Source of the DNA: Neobacillus niacini
GTDB taxonomy: Bacteria > Bacillota > Bacilli > Bacillales > Cytobacillaceae
Reading direction: 5' to 3'
DNA: 64,000 bases
NCBI RefSeq assembly: GCF_000759675.1
Contig: NZ_BAWM01000037.1
Location: 62,001 to 126,000 of the forward strand
Position 1 is the stretch's first letter, and the number at the start of each line of letters is the position of its first letter. A model generated the notes under the pieces. It was not told where the DNA came from and did not search any database. It saw only the letters and a program-made list of their open reading frames with translations. Below, piece after piece: positions 52,482 through 61,112 of the stretch. A program made the position numbers and the translations under genes.

Positions 52482-53846
52482 ATGCCCCCTATCACAATTG
52501 TTCCTATGGAATCAGCTAACAGTACAGACATTTTTGCTCAGATGTCCTCTCAACTGTTGAAACAACTACAACTTGAAACACACGATATTAAGATTTCTGT
52601 AGGAAAGAAAATGGTGAAAGTAGAAATACGTACTGTAGAAATGAACCCTAACGAGATTCATTTCCCTGAAAATCTATTTCGGTATTTTTGTTTACCGATT
52701 CAAGGATATAAATTTCATGCCATATATAAAAAGGAAATTAATTCACTTTTTTTAGGACCAGTCATTGGATTGGTAACAGATTTTACACAAAACAAAGGAA
52801 ATGAGGAACCCTATTTTCGTTCAATCCACAGTTTTTGTGAAGAACTTCATCATGGCGTAACAGACAAGGCAGGTTTCCTTTATGTTTTTTCCTATCCAGA
52901 ATTCTCTCTCCAAGGATATTACTTTGACGATGGAAAATGGAAGCCTGCAGAACTACCCCTTCCTGATGTTATTTATAATCGGATCCATTCACGCAGGTTA
53001 GAATTTGGTAAAGAATATCATTTATTTCGCAACACGCTTGCTGAGTTAAGTATCCCTATTTTTAATGATCGCTTTCTTTCAAAATGGGAGGTTCATGAGC
53101 ACTTAATCAATGAAAATCATCTTCATTCTTATATACCAGATACAAATATTTTCACAAAGGATAATCTAATAGCTTTTGCAAAAAAATATGAAACTGTTTT
53201 TATTAAACCTGTACATGGAAGTCAAGGGAGAAACATATTCAAACTACAAAAAGAAAATAACCATTTTTCATTAGAATCTTCCGTTACAACACAATTAGAA
53301 AACAAGCAAGTTAACCTTACCTTTGAGGAGACATATCAGCTTCTAAAACCCTTGTTGAAAAACAAAATCTACATTATCCAACAGGGAATCCCACTCCTTA
53401 CCTATCAATTTAGAGGGATGGACTATAGAGTACTATGTCACAAAAATCAACAAAACAACTGGGTTGTCACCTCTGTGGTTGCCCGGATTTCTGCAGAAAA
53501 TGAGTTTGTTTCGAATATTGCTAGGGGCGGGGAAATAATGACTCCAATAAACGCGCTAATAGATAACATGAGTATTAGCGATGCTAAGTTGGTAATTACT
53601 CAAATGAAAGATTTAGCCATCGAAACAGCCATGATCATTGAAAGAAAGATTTCTGGAATCACTGGAGAACTCGGAATCGATATTGGAATCGACCAAAATG
53701 GTAAACCTTGGCTTATTGAAGTTAATTCAAAGCCATCGAAAAACTTTGAAGATGGTCAAATGAAAATAAGACCATCTGCCAAAGCAATTATTCAGTTTTG
53801 TACTAAGCTTGCATTAGATTCAACCTCAGAAATGGAGGATTCATAG
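52482..53846 (+). CDS. yheD: YheD-type ATP-grasp spore coat protein, copy 1
   Basis: 454 aa from ATG at 52482, behind GAGGAG. Residues about 1-95 form a beta-rich YheD-type N-domain, then LGPVIGLVTDFT, LPDVIYNRI and a C-terminal ATP-grasp fold with KPVHGSQGRNIFKL (ATP-binding Lys and Gly loop), RGMDYRVL, RGGEIM and IDIGIDQNGKPWLIEVNSKP (metal-binding E and N). The YheC/YheD family is linked to the endospore coat; the ligated substrates are unknown. First of four overlapping paralogs; the stop codon is adjacent to the next ATG. Confidence 0.85.
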   Translation: MPPITIVPMESANSTDIFAQMSSQLLKQLQLETHDIKISVGKKMVKVEIRTVEMNPNEIHFPENLFRYFCLPIQGYKFHAIYKKEINSLFLGPVIGLVTDFTQNKGNEEPYFRSIHSFCEELHHGVTDKAGFLYVFSYPEFSLQGYYFDDGKWKPAELPLPDVIYNRIHSRRLEFGKEYHLFRNTLAELSIPIFNDRFLSKWEVHEHLINENHLHSYIPDTNIFTKDNLIAFAKKYETVFIKPVHGSQGRNIFKLQKENNHFSLESSVTTQLENKQVNLTFEETYQLLKPLLKNKIYIIQQGIPLLTYQFRGMDYRVLCHKNQQNNWVVTSVVARISAENEFVSNIARGGEIMTPINALIDNMSISDAKLVITQMKDLAIETAMIIERKISGITGELGIDIGIDQNGKPWLIEVNSKPSKNFEDGQMKIRPSAKAIIQFCTKLALDSTSEMEDS

Positions 53847-54944
53847 ATGAAAACCTTTGGAATAATAACCTTAAACATAGAAAGTGAAGCATCGTATATT
53901 CACGAAATAGCTGCACGCAGTCATTCTTGCGGCATGGAGTGTTACCACTTTCTACCTTCTTCTATTCATCCGCTTACCAAACAAGTCCAAGGGAGACGCT
54001 TTTGTGCAACAAAACAGAGTTGGGTTGACGGTGAATTTCCAATCCCTTCCCTCATCTATGATCGCTGTTTTTACGGAGATGATGAACATTCAAAGCAATG
54101 TATCCCCATTGTTTCTTGGTTAAAAAGCAGAGATGATATTACTTTTCTAGGCTTTGGGCTGCCTAATAAACTAGAATTATATGAAACATTATCCAACTCT
54201 CGATTATCTCCCTATTTACCCCACTCACAGTCAATTAAAGATTGCGCACAAGTAGCAAATGCCTTATACAAACAGAAAAAAATCATTATTAAACCAATAA
54301 ATGGCTCTCAAGGTTACGGGATCTATTATTTAAAGAAAAACAATAAAACCATCCATGTCAAAACCGAAAAGAATAAGAAAATTATCTCAAGAATTTTTCC
54401 AAATGAGACAAAGTTATTTCAATGGCTGCAACCCTTAATTAACTTTCGGCCATACCTACTCCAGCCCTATCTTGAATTATCTAATCCTTCTTCACAGCCA
54501 TTTGATATTCGAATTCTACTTCAGAAAGACGAAAAAGGTGTCTGGGTAGAGCGTGGAAAGGGAATTCGCATTGGAAATACTGGAGGTATTCTTTCAAACT
54601 TAAGTGCCGGAGGCTCGGTGCTTGACTTTACTTCCTGGTCCTCCACACAAGCTAGCAAAGAATACATTTGTTCGGAGTTAAATTTTATAACAACCAATCT
54701 CCCAAAAATCCTTGAAAGGGAAATTTTGCCGTTATTTGAAATTGGTATCGATATCGGAATGGCGAAGAATGGAGCCCTTTGGATCCTAGATGTTAACTCA
54801 AAGCCAGGAAGAAAAGTAGTTTTACAAACAGAGCCAGATTTAGAAGAAACCTTATTCCTTGCCCCACTTCTATATGGAAAATACCTTACTCAATCTGATT
54901 ATAAAGAAAGGAAGAGCTACTATGAGAAAACGCTATACCATTGA
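53847..54944 (+). CDS. yheC: YheC-type ATP-grasp spore coat protein, copy 1
   Basis: 365 aa, close to B. subtilis YheC (363). It lacks the N-domain of YheD and starts directly with FGIITLNIESEASY. ATP-grasp motifs: KPINGSQGYGIYYL, PFDIRILLQ, LSAGGSVLD and IDIGMAKNGALWILDVNSKPG. AAATGGAGG precedes the ATG directly after the stop of copy 1 of yheD. It overlaps the next gene by 23 bp. Confidence 0.85.
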   Translation: MKTFGIITLNIESEASYIHEIAARSHSCGMECYHFLPSSIHPLTKQVQGRRFCATKQSWVDGEFPIPSLIYDRCFYGDDEHSKQCIPIVSWLKSRDDITFLGFGLPNKLELYETLSNSRLSPYLPHSQSIKDCAQVANALYKQKKIIIKPINGSQGYGIYYLKKNNKTIHVKTEKNKKIISRIFPNETKLFQWLQPLINFRPYLLQPYLELSNPSSQPFDIRILLQKDEKGVWVERGKGIRIGNTGGILSNLSAGGSVLDFTSWSSTQASKEYICSELNFITTNLPKILEREILPLFEIGIDIGMAKNGALWILDVNSKPGRKVVLQTEPDLEETLFLAPLLYGKYLTQSDYKERKSYYEKTLYH

Positions 54945-56289
54945 AATTGCTAAAAACAGCCAATTAGTTGTATATTGTCCTCATGAGCTCTTGAAGGATA
55001 AGGTTATTAAAAAAATTGCATTTGGATCAAGGGCAATCGAAGCTGACTTTAAACCTCATCCTAATAAAAATAATTCTATTGTGATAAGCAATGAAGTTCA
55101 AAAAAAACTACACTTTCCGGATTTTGCAATAAAATTGCATGTATTTGTAGAACATCATGTCCTTAATATTGGACCTCTAGTAGGAATATTTACAGCTGGC
55201 TTCACTCCATTCCCACTCCGCCCTTTAGGTGACAGAACTAACTTTTTCTCTAAATTATTATCGGTAAAAACTAAAGTTGGTGCGATTCCATTTGTTTTTG
55301 GAGAACAGCATATTAACTGGGATAAGGGGACAATTAATGGGTATTTTTATCACGATCACAATTGGCTGACGATTGAGGTGCCATTTCCACATGTTATTTA
55401 TGATCGACTGCCGAATCGAAAAAGTGAAAGAAACCCTAAACTAGTAAAAGTGAAAGAAATTTTGCAAAAGGAATATCTTATTCCATGGTATAATCCCGGC
55501 TTTTTCAGCAAGCTTGATATTTATGAAAGATTACAACAGGACCATTCAGTCACTATTTATCTCCCAGAAACACATCCATTTACATCCTTTTCAATGATTG
55601 AAAATATGCTTTCCAAATATGGTCATATCTATCTAAAACCAATAAATGGAAGCCTAGGGTTAGGTGTTCATCAAATCTTATATGATAAAATTCAAGACGA
55701 ATATTACTGCCGCTATCAAGACCGTGATGGTGTAAATCGTCTACGGAGATTTTCGTCTTTAGAAGGATTGTTTCAGACCGTTTTTGCTAATCGTAATTTA
55801 GACAAAATGATTGTTCAACAAGGAATTCACTTATTGCGACATGAACAGAGACCCATTGATTTTCGTATTCACACCAATAAAGATGATGCGGGTGTATGGC
55901 ATGTCACAGCATTGGCTGCAAAAATAGCAGGGCGTGGCAGCGTGACTACCCATGCTAGAAGTGGCGGGGAAATTAAAACACTTGCAGAAATTTTTCAGCA
56001 GGAAGAGTGTAACCTTCATACAGAAAAGCTCGTAAATGCCGCCCTTCTGTTAAGTAACAGCATCGCTAATAACATGGAAGGGATTATTGCAGAGATTGGT
56101 TTTGATTTAGGAATTGATAAACATGGTGATGTCTGGTTATTTGAAGCAAATTCTAAACCAGGGAGATCTATTTTCAGTCACCCAGCACTAAAGGATTTCG
56201 ATCAACTCACATGTAAGCTATCAATGGCTTTTGCCGTATTTTTGACTGAACAATCCATTCTTCACCCTGAGGATGTTATCAAATGGTAA
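54922..56289 (+). CDS. YheD-type ATP-grasp spore coat protein, copy 2
   Basis: 455 aa from ATG at 54922, inside the end of the previous gene and after GAAAGGAAGAG. N-domain of about 95 residues, then LNIGPLVGIFTAGF and PHVIYDRLPNRKSE; ATP-grasp motifs KPINGSLGLGVHQI, QRPIDFRIHTNKD, RSGGEI and FDLGIDKHGDVWLFEANSKPGR. Almost the same length as copy 1 (454), but diverged, so the duplication is not recent. It overlaps the next gene by 7 bp. Confidence 0.85.
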   Translation: MRKRYTIEIAKNSQLVVYCPHELLKDKVIKKIAFGSRAIEADFKPHPNKNNSIVISNEVQKKLHFPDFAIKLHVFVEHHVLNIGPLVGIFTAGFTPFPLRPLGDRTNFFSKLLSVKTKVGAIPFVFGEQHINWDKGTINGYFYHDHNWLTIEVPFPHVIYDRLPNRKSERNPKLVKVKEILQKEYLIPWYNPGFFSKLDIYERLQQDHSVTIYLPETHPFTSFSMIENMLSKYGHIYLKPINGSLGLGVHQILYDKIQDEYYCRYQDRDGVNRLRRFSSLEGLFQTVFANRNLDKMIVQQGIHLLRHEQRPIDFRIHTNKDDAGVWHVTALAAKIAGRGSVTTHARSGGEIKTLAEIFQQEECNLHTEKLVNAALLLSNSIANNMEGIIAEIGFDLGIDKHGDVWLFEANSKPGRSIFSHPALKDFDQLTCKLSMAFAVFLTEQSILHPEDVIKW

Positions 56290-57347
56290 TCATCAATCCA
56301 TGGAGCAAAAGACTGGTTCCCGTTATCGGAATTTTGACTGCACGGAAAAAGGATGGCTCGATTGCAGGGAATGGCACACTTTTTATTGAATTGCAAAAAA
56401 AGCTTATTTCACTTAATGGAGTAAGCTTTATCTTTACACCGGATGGAGTTCATGAAGATTCAATTGATGGGTTCATATTTATTCCAGAAAAGAATGGATG
56501 GGAAAGAATAAACTCTCCTTTTCCAGATCTTGTTTATAACCGAATACCCTTCCGAAGGTCAGAAGAGGAATTAAAAAGCAGTACGTTTTTTTCTTTCTTG
56601 AAAGAGAAAAATATTCCCTTTTTTAATCCAGGATTTATTGATAAATCTGAGCTTTATCACCTCTTTAAAAACCACCCATTTCTTCACACCTTTCTGCCAG
56701 AAACCATACAAGCCAATCATAAACATAAACTTTCTGCATTTTTGTCTCAATACCAATCCATTTACTTAAAACCTTCTCAATCTGCAAGAGGGAATGGGAT
56801 TTTTAAATTAGAACTAGATACACAGAAAAAAGTCTATATAAAAGGATTACAAGAAAATGACGAATTCGTCACATTTGATTATTTTTGGAAAGAGTGGGAA
56901 AGCAAACTTAGAGAGAAGAACTATTTGGCTCAAGAGGAAATAAAGTCCAGCCTATATGATGGAAAAAGGTTTGATTTTCGTATTCTTGCACATTCCGAAA
57001 ATGATCATTATCAGGTTACTGGAATCGGAATCAGACAATCCCAAGTACAGGATATAACCACTCATATACCTTCAGGTGGAAGGCTCTTGCCATATAAGCA
57101 ACTACAAACCGAGGAACACGATATTTTTATTGAAGCCGTTGTCGAACACATTGGCAAAGCACTAACTGAAAAGTTTGGTTTTTTCGGTGAATTTTCAATT
57201 GATATAGGGCTCAGTCAATCAGGGCAGTACTATATATACGAAGTTAACTCAAAACCGATGAGCTTTGATGAGACCGACATTGAAGAAAGAAAAATTGAAC
57301 ATCTATGTCAATTGTTTCTGCAGCTTACTGGCAATAAAACGAACTGA
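56283..57347 (+). CDS. YheC-type ATP-grasp spore coat protein, copy 2
   Basis: 354 aa. Starts MVIINPWSKRLVPVIGILTA, no N-domain. ATP-grasp motifs: KPSQSARGNGIFKL, KRFDFRILA, PSGGRLL and FSIDIGLSQSGQYYIYEVNSKP. The usual NGS loop is SQSARG here, differing from the other three. It closes the overlapping set D-C-D-C. No terminator directly follows; yheE starts 74 bp later, so it may be in the same transcript. Confidence 0.83.
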   Translation: MVIINPWSKRLVPVIGILTARKKDGSIAGNGTLFIELQKKLISLNGVSFIFTPDGVHEDSIDGFIFIPEKNGWERINSPFPDLVYNRIPFRRSEEELKSSTFFSFLKEKNIPFFNPGFIDKSELYHLFKNHPFLHTFLPETIQANHKHKLSAFLSQYQSIYLKPSQSARGNGIFKLELDTQKKVYIKGLQENDEFVTFDYFWKEWESKLREKNYLAQEEIKSSLYDGKRFDFRILAHSENDHYQVTGIGIRQSQVQDITTHIPSGGRLLPYKQLQTEEHDIFIEAVVEHIGKALTEKFGFFGEFSIDIGLSQSGQYYIYEVNSKPMSFDETDIEERKIEHLCQLFLQLTGNKTN

Positions 57348-57421
57348 AATTAATTCTGGATTGTATTCATTTTTTCCCGTAAGCTAATAGTAACCATTAG
57401 CAAATAAGGGAGATGTTATCG

Positions 57422-57631
57422 TTGCTGACACACTTTCAGTTTAAGCCTCTATTTGAAAATAAAAATATTCCAGGTTGGAATTTTTCTTTTTACTATAAAA
57501 AACAAAGATATTCAGGTATCTATCACCAAACTGGAAAAATTGAATGGACAGCTAATACTCCCGAACAGGATAACATTGATACACTTACAAGCCAAATCCA
57601 CGAGTTAATGCTCTTCCATGTTTATGAATAA
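57422..57631 (+). CDS. yheE: YheE family protein (DUF5342)
   Basis: 69 aa with TTG start at 57422, chosen because AGGGAG lies 9 nt upstream; an ATG at 57413 overlaps that site. HFQFKPLFENKNIPGWNFSF and IHELMLFHVYE are the YheE marks. Function unknown. In B. subtilis yheE follows yheC/yheD, as here. Confidence 0.85.
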   Translation: MLTHFQFKPLFENKNIPGWNFSFYYKKQRYSGIYHQTGKIEWTANTPEQDNIDTLTSQIHELMLFHVYE

Positions 57632-57689
57632 TGAATGACTGAATGAAATACTACCCTTTCCGCAAACTAAAGAAAAACTAGGAAAGGAA

Positions 57690-57878
57690 ATGATCTCTGT
57701 GGAAGAAGGAAAAAAAGACTTGCAGTATGAAGGAAAAGACAAAGTTTACTTAGATATTGACAGAATGATTAACGAAGGTATGTCGGGAGGATCCGTTCAT
57801 TCTCGCCATGATTCAACAAATATTGAAGAAGCACGTAATCTTACTGAAGAGGATCCCCCTTCTCAATCAAATGAATAA
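57690..57878 (+). CDS. Small acidic hypothetical protein
   Basis: 62 aa, very acidic and polar, no helix through the membrane. It reads MISVEEGKKDLQYEGKDKVY, with GMSGGSVHSRHDSTNIEEAR and an EEDPP tail. AGGAAAGGAA precedes the ATG. It looks like a conserved Bacillaceae protein, but I cannot name its family. A terminator follows 7 bp after the stop. Confidence 0.6.
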   Translation: MISVEEGKKDLQYEGKDKVYLDIDRMINEGMSGGSVHSRHDSTNIEEARNLTEEDPPSQSNE

Positions 57879-57884
57879 ATAAGG

Positions 57885-57927
57885 AAAAGGCTGACACGTT
57901 GAAATGATCACGAGTTAGCCTTTTTTA
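57885..57927 (+). terminator. Terminator after the yheD-to-57.9 kb gene run
   Basis: AAAAGGCT-AC / GT-AGCCTTTT with inner CGT/ACG pairing, then TTAATT. It separates this block from the PucR-type gene. Confidence 0.75.
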
Positions 57928-57996
57928 ATTAATACCGGCAAATAATGATATAATTAGTACATTATTATTTAAATTTTCTAAACGGAGAAGTTGACC

Positions 57997-58908
57997 TTGC
58001 TAAAAAAAATTATGTCCTTATACGCAAATTCAGTACTATATACTGAACAGCCACACCATACATCTGATCAATTTTACATATTTTATGACGAATCTGAGCG
58101 GAACTGGCTTACAATTCCGAAAACAAGTCTAACAGAAAAAGAGTTAAACCTTCTTCAAGTTCTATACAAACAAGTGAAAATTCCTTCTATGCCATCAACC
58201 ACGCTTTCACGAAAATGGCATGAGTTTTTACTATTAAATGGGTCCAAGCCCTCACTGAGTTCCGAAAGTAATTTTCGATTCATTCAGTTCCACATCAAAG
58301 GTAATGGGGTTGACCAATCCGAAATCGAATCAGCCATAAAAGGCTTTTTTCCTGACGAAGTACAAATCATATGGGAAGATGATCATAATGGAATTGTTAT
58401 TGAAGAACGAAGACAATTATCCCTTACCGAAAGTGAGTTAACTTCCATAGCTGATACGTTAGAAAGCGATTTTTATGTAAAGGTTTCTTTTTATATCGGC
58501 AAGATCAACCCTTTCTCGAGTCAATTGCGAAACCATTTTCAACAAGAAAAAGAGTATTTTGAATTTGCTAAGAAAAATATAACAAGCACAAATATTATTA
58601 CCTTTGAAAAGGTTTTCCCTGCTTTTGTGGCATTAAATCTCCCTGATTACATAAAAGATAAGGTCAACAACGAGCTTTCAGCTGTATTTTTAGAAGATCC
58701 AGAGTTATATACAACCATAAAAGTCTTTCTGGAGAATAATTTGAATGCAAGTCTAACTGCTAAAAAGCTGTATATTCACCGAAATACACTTCAATATCGG
58801 ATTGATAAATTTATTGATAAAACCGGAGTACAATTAAAAGACTTTTACGGGGCTTTCACTGTCTTTCTTGCGTGCCTTCTATATGAGGACAACATGCACA
58901 AAAATTAA
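57997..58908 (+). CDS. PucR-type helix-turn-helix regulator
   Basis: 303 aa from TTG at 57997, 6-7 nt after GGAGAAG; other starts are TTG 57991 and ATG 58012. The C-terminal 60 residues are the PucR/CdaR HTH: LENNLNASLTAKKLYIHRNTLQYRIDKF (helix-turn-helix at NASLTAKKLYIHRNTLQYRI). The N-terminal 200 residues are a diverged sensor domain without an obvious GAF pattern. Such proteins activate sugar-diacid or purine genes. It lies 86 bp before msmX, hinting that it controls sugar uptake. Confidence 0.8.
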   Translation: MLKKIMSLYANSVLYTEQPHHTSDQFYIFYDESERNWLTIPKTSLTEKELNLLQVLYKQVKIPSMPSTTLSRKWHEFLLLNGSKPSLSSESNFRFIQFHIKGNGVDQSEIESAIKGFFPDEVQIIWEDDHNGIVIEERRQLSLTESELTSIADTLESDFYVKVSFYIGKINPFSSQLRNHFQQEKEYFEFAKKNITSTNIITFEKVFPAFVALNLPDYIKDKVNNELSAVFLEDPELYTTIKVFLENNLNASLTAKKLYIHRNTLQYRIDKFIDKTGVQLKDFYGAFTVFLACLLYEDNMHKN

Positions 58909-58994
58909 CTTTGGAACTTTGTGCATTGTGTCCATATTTTTTGTAAACCTTTTCATATAAACTAAAACTAATCATATCAGGGAGGTTTTCAAAA

Positions 58995-60104
58995 ATGGCA
59001 GAATTAAAATTAGATCATATTTATAAAATTTATGATAATAAAGTTACAGCAGTTACAGACTTTAATCTACATATCCAAGATAAGGAGTTTATCGTATTTG
59101 TTGGTCCTTCTGGCTGCGGTAAATCAACAACTTTACGTATGGTTGCTGGTCTTGAAGAAATTTCAAAAGGTGACTTTTATATTGACGGAAAAAGAGTTAA
59201 CGATGTTGCTCCTAAAGATCGTGATATCGCAATGGTTTTCCAAAACTATGCACTATATCCGCATATGACCGTTTATGATAATATGGCTTTCGGTTTAAAA
59301 CTTCGTAAGTTTCCGAAGGATGAAATTGATCGTCGTGTAAATGAAGCTGCAAAAATTCTAGGATTAGAAGCTTACTTAAAAAGAAAGCCAAAAGCATTAT
59401 CCGGCGGTCAACGTCAGCGTGTTGCATTAGGACGTGCGATTGTCCGTGACGCAAAGGTATTCTTAATGGACGAGCCTCTTTCAAACCTTGATGCAAAACT
59501 TCGTGTTGCAATGCGTGCTGAAATCGCTAAGCTTCACCGTCGTTTAAACACAACTACTATTTATGTAACACATGACCAAACAGAAGCAATGACAATGGCT
59601 TCAAGACTTGTCGTTATGAAGGATGGTCTTATACAACAAGTGGGAACACCAAAAGAAGTATATGAAAAGCCTGAAAACGTATTTGTTGGCGGTTTTATCG
59701 GTTCACCTGCAATGAACTTCTTTAACGGTAAACTAGCAGATGGCAAATTTGTAATAGGCAAAACTGCTATCGCAGTACCTGAAGGTAAGATGAAAGTTCT
59801 TCGCGAGCAAGGATATGTAGGAAAATCAATTATCCTTGGTGTCCGTCCAGAGGATATCCATGACGAGCCTGTATTTATCGAAGCATCTGTTGGTACAAAA
59901 ATTACCACAAATGTTGATGTAGCTGAGTTAACTGGTGCAGAATTAATGGTTTACTCTAGTGTTGACGGACAGGAATTCGTTGCCCGCCTTGATTCAAGAG
60001 CTGACATTCACCCAGGGGATTCACTTGAATTAGCATTTGATTTAAACAAGGGTCATTTCTTTGACGCTGAAACTGAGTCCCGCATTCGCGTGGCTAATGA
60101 GTAG
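58995..60104 (+). CDS. msmX: Sugar ABC transporter ATP-binding protein MsmX (UgpC)
   Basis: 369 aa. Walker A GPSGCGKST (residues 37-45), signature LSGGQRQR (135-142), Walker B VFLMDEPLSNLD and H-loop VTHDQTEAM; the last 120 residues are the MalK-type OB regulatory domain. MsmX is shared by several sugar importers (maltodextrin, arabinan, galactan and others). It follows CAGGGAGG and stands next to a PucR-type regulator. Its stop codon abuts a dispersed hairpin repeat. Confidence 0.93.
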   Translation: MAELKLDHIYKIYDNKVTAVTDFNLHIQDKEFIVFVGPSGCGKSTTLRMVAGLEEISKGDFYIDGKRVNDVAPKDRDIAMVFQNYALYPHMTVYDNMAFGLKLRKFPKDEIDRRVNEAAKILGLEAYLKRKPKALSGGQRQRVALGRAIVRDAKVFLMDEPLSNLDAKLRVAMRAEIAKLHRRLNTTTIYVTHDQTEAMTMASRLVVMKDGLIQQVGTPKEVYEKPENVFVGGFIGSPAMNFFNGKLADGKFVIGKTAIAVPEGKMKVLREQGYVGKSIILGVRPEDIHDEPVFIEASVGTKITTNVDVAELTGAELMVYSSVDGQEFVARLDSRADIHPGDSLELAFDLNKGHFFDAETESRIRVANE

Positions 60105-60160
60105 AAAAGCGGAAGCGCCTTGCCCGGGGGCTTATTACCCCTAGGCGCTGTAGCTAGACA
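60105..60160. repeat. Dispersed hairpin repeat, copy 3 (shortest form)
   Basis: Begins AAAAGCGGAAGCGCCTTG, ends GGCGCTGTAGCTAGACA, directly after the msmX stop codon. GGGGG pairs with CCCCTA-type bases in a short inner hairpin. Its length shows that only the ends are conserved between copies. Confidence 0.82.
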
Positions 60161-60175
60161 ATTCTCAAAGTTACT

Positions 60176-60207
60176 AAAAAAGGTCCCGTATTCGCGGGAC
60201 CTTTTTT
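60176..60207. terminator. Bidirectional terminator msmX/60.2 kb gene
   Basis: AAAAAGGTCCCG / CGGGACCTTTTTT stem around a 6-nt loop, T-runs on both strands. Confidence 0.88.
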
Positions 60208-60219
60208 GCATTTATACAT

Positions 60220-60462
60220 CTATTCCTTAATAAAGATTACCTCATCCTTCTGACAGAATAGACATTGGTAGAGGTGCGGGCATTTTTGGTCTGTATTCGT
60301 GTCAGGATAACCATCTTCCATTTTCATTAAATCAATTTCCATGTACGGACTATAATCATCATAGAAATCCATTAGCCGTCCACTATCCAACATCTGTTCC
60401 CCACAATGTGCGCATAGAAGATATACGTCTCGTAAACCGTTGCATATTGGGCATATTGACAT
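60220..60462 (-). CDS. Cysteine-rich zinc-ribbon-like protein
   Basis: 80 aa from ATG at 60462 (AAAGGGTG upstream). It has three Cys pairs typical of zinc binding: CPIC, CAHC, and C-P-HLYQCLFC. The middle is acidic (DFYDDYSPYMEIDLMKMEDG). No named family recognised; probably a small Bacillaceae zinc protein. Confidence 0.65.
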   Translation of the reverse strand: MSICPICNGLRDVYLLCAHCGEQMLDSGRLMDFYDDYSPYMEIDLMKMEDGYPDTNTDQKCPHLYQCLFCQKDEVIFIKE

Positions 60463-60468
60463 TTCCAT

Positions 60469-60614
60469 TCACCCTTTAATTTATTGTATGAGGTTAGTGT
60501 GTGTTACTATTACGGCACTATGTAAAGGAATAAATTACCAAATAATAAATCGAATAAGCAGTCCGTTTTTAATCATAATAAATATTACAAAGCAAGCAAC
60601 AACCTTACATCGAA
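60469..60614. other. Non-coding gap upstream of the structured leader
   Basis: AT-rich DNA with no open frame having a ribosome site. It must hold the promoter of the zinc-ribbon gene on the minus strand. Confidence 0.35.
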
Positions 60615-60690
60615 GGGTTACCAACTAAAGGGTCATAAGCCGGTGCAAGTCCTAGGAAAAAGCGGGGTTCAGCTTTTTCTCGGCTAACCC
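60615..60690 (+). ncRNA. Putative structured RNA before sspB
   Basis: A compact fold is visible: GGGT (60630) and ACCC (60687), AGCCG (60638) with CGGCT (60681), and GAAAAAGC (60656) with GCTTTTTC (60672). The loop segment GGTGCAAGTCC (60642-60652) recalls the GGUGnAAnUCC stretch of cobalamin aptamers, but the rest of that motif is missing. It is 135 nt before sspB. Only a candidate; no known class could be assigned. Confidence 0.4.
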
Positions 60691-60757
60691 AGCCAAACAA
60701 AAGAAAGTATGCTCCAATATCTAATAATTTTTAAAATGGGTTAGGCCAAGGCGGCAT

Positions 60758-60792
60758 GGTTATCATAACCAGAATGGTTCAATTCCATACTG
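60758..60792 (+). promoter_or_regulatory. Sigma-G-type promoter of sspB with dyad
   Basis: CATAA at 60764-60768, 17-bp spacer and CATACTG at 60786-60792 resemble the sigma-G consensus (gnATR, CATnnTA). GGTTATCATAACC, a perfect 13-bp dyad at 60758-60770, overlaps the -35 and could be a SpoVT or similar site. SASP genes are forespore-specific and sigma-G dependent. Confidence 0.55.
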
Positions 60793-60826
60793 ACCCCAAA
60801 CTTATTAAGAGGAGTGTTATTCAACT

Positions 60827-61030
60827 ATGGCTAGTAACAACAACTCTAATCAACTTGTAGTACCAGGCGTTCAACAAGCACTTGATCAAATGAAGTATGA
60901 AATCGCTTCAGAATTTGGTGTTAATCTAGGTGGAGATACTACTTCTCGTGCCAACGGTTCTGTCGGAGGAGAAATCACTAAGCGTCTTGTAGCAATGGCA
61001 GAGCAACAACTTGGCGGATTCCAACGCTAA
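60827..61030 (+). CDS. sspB: Alpha/beta-type small acid-soluble spore protein
   Basis: 67 aa. Typical [24 protein letters not shown], the germination protease site [26 protein letters not shown] and [10 protein letters not shown]. It coats forespore DNA and shields it from UV and heat; GPR cleaves it at germination. AGAGGAG is 12 nt before the ATG. sspB also lies near yheE in B. subtilis; other paralogs are possible. Confidence 0.9.
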   Translation: MASNNNSNQLVVPGVQQALDQMKYEIASEFGVNLGGDTTSRANGSVGGEITKRLVAMAEQQLGGFQR

Positions 61031-61071
61031 TCTTTAAGCAAACACAGTTAAAAAAATAAATAATATGGCTT

Positions 61072-61104
61072 AAGCCCCCTCCAATATCGGAGGGGGCTTT
61101 CATT
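61072..61104. terminator. Bidirectional terminator sspB/citG
   Basis: AAGCCCCCTCC / GGAGGGGGCTT perfect 11-bp stem with a 6-nt loop. Flanks are T-poor on both sides but the stem is very stable. Confidence 0.78.
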
Positions 61105-61112
61105 GCCTAATA

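Noticed and set aside
60615..60690. Cobalamin riboswitch
   Set aside because: Only GGTGCAAGTCC and a GGG before it fit; the CCCGC-ACTG part and later helices are missing, and the gene is a SASP.
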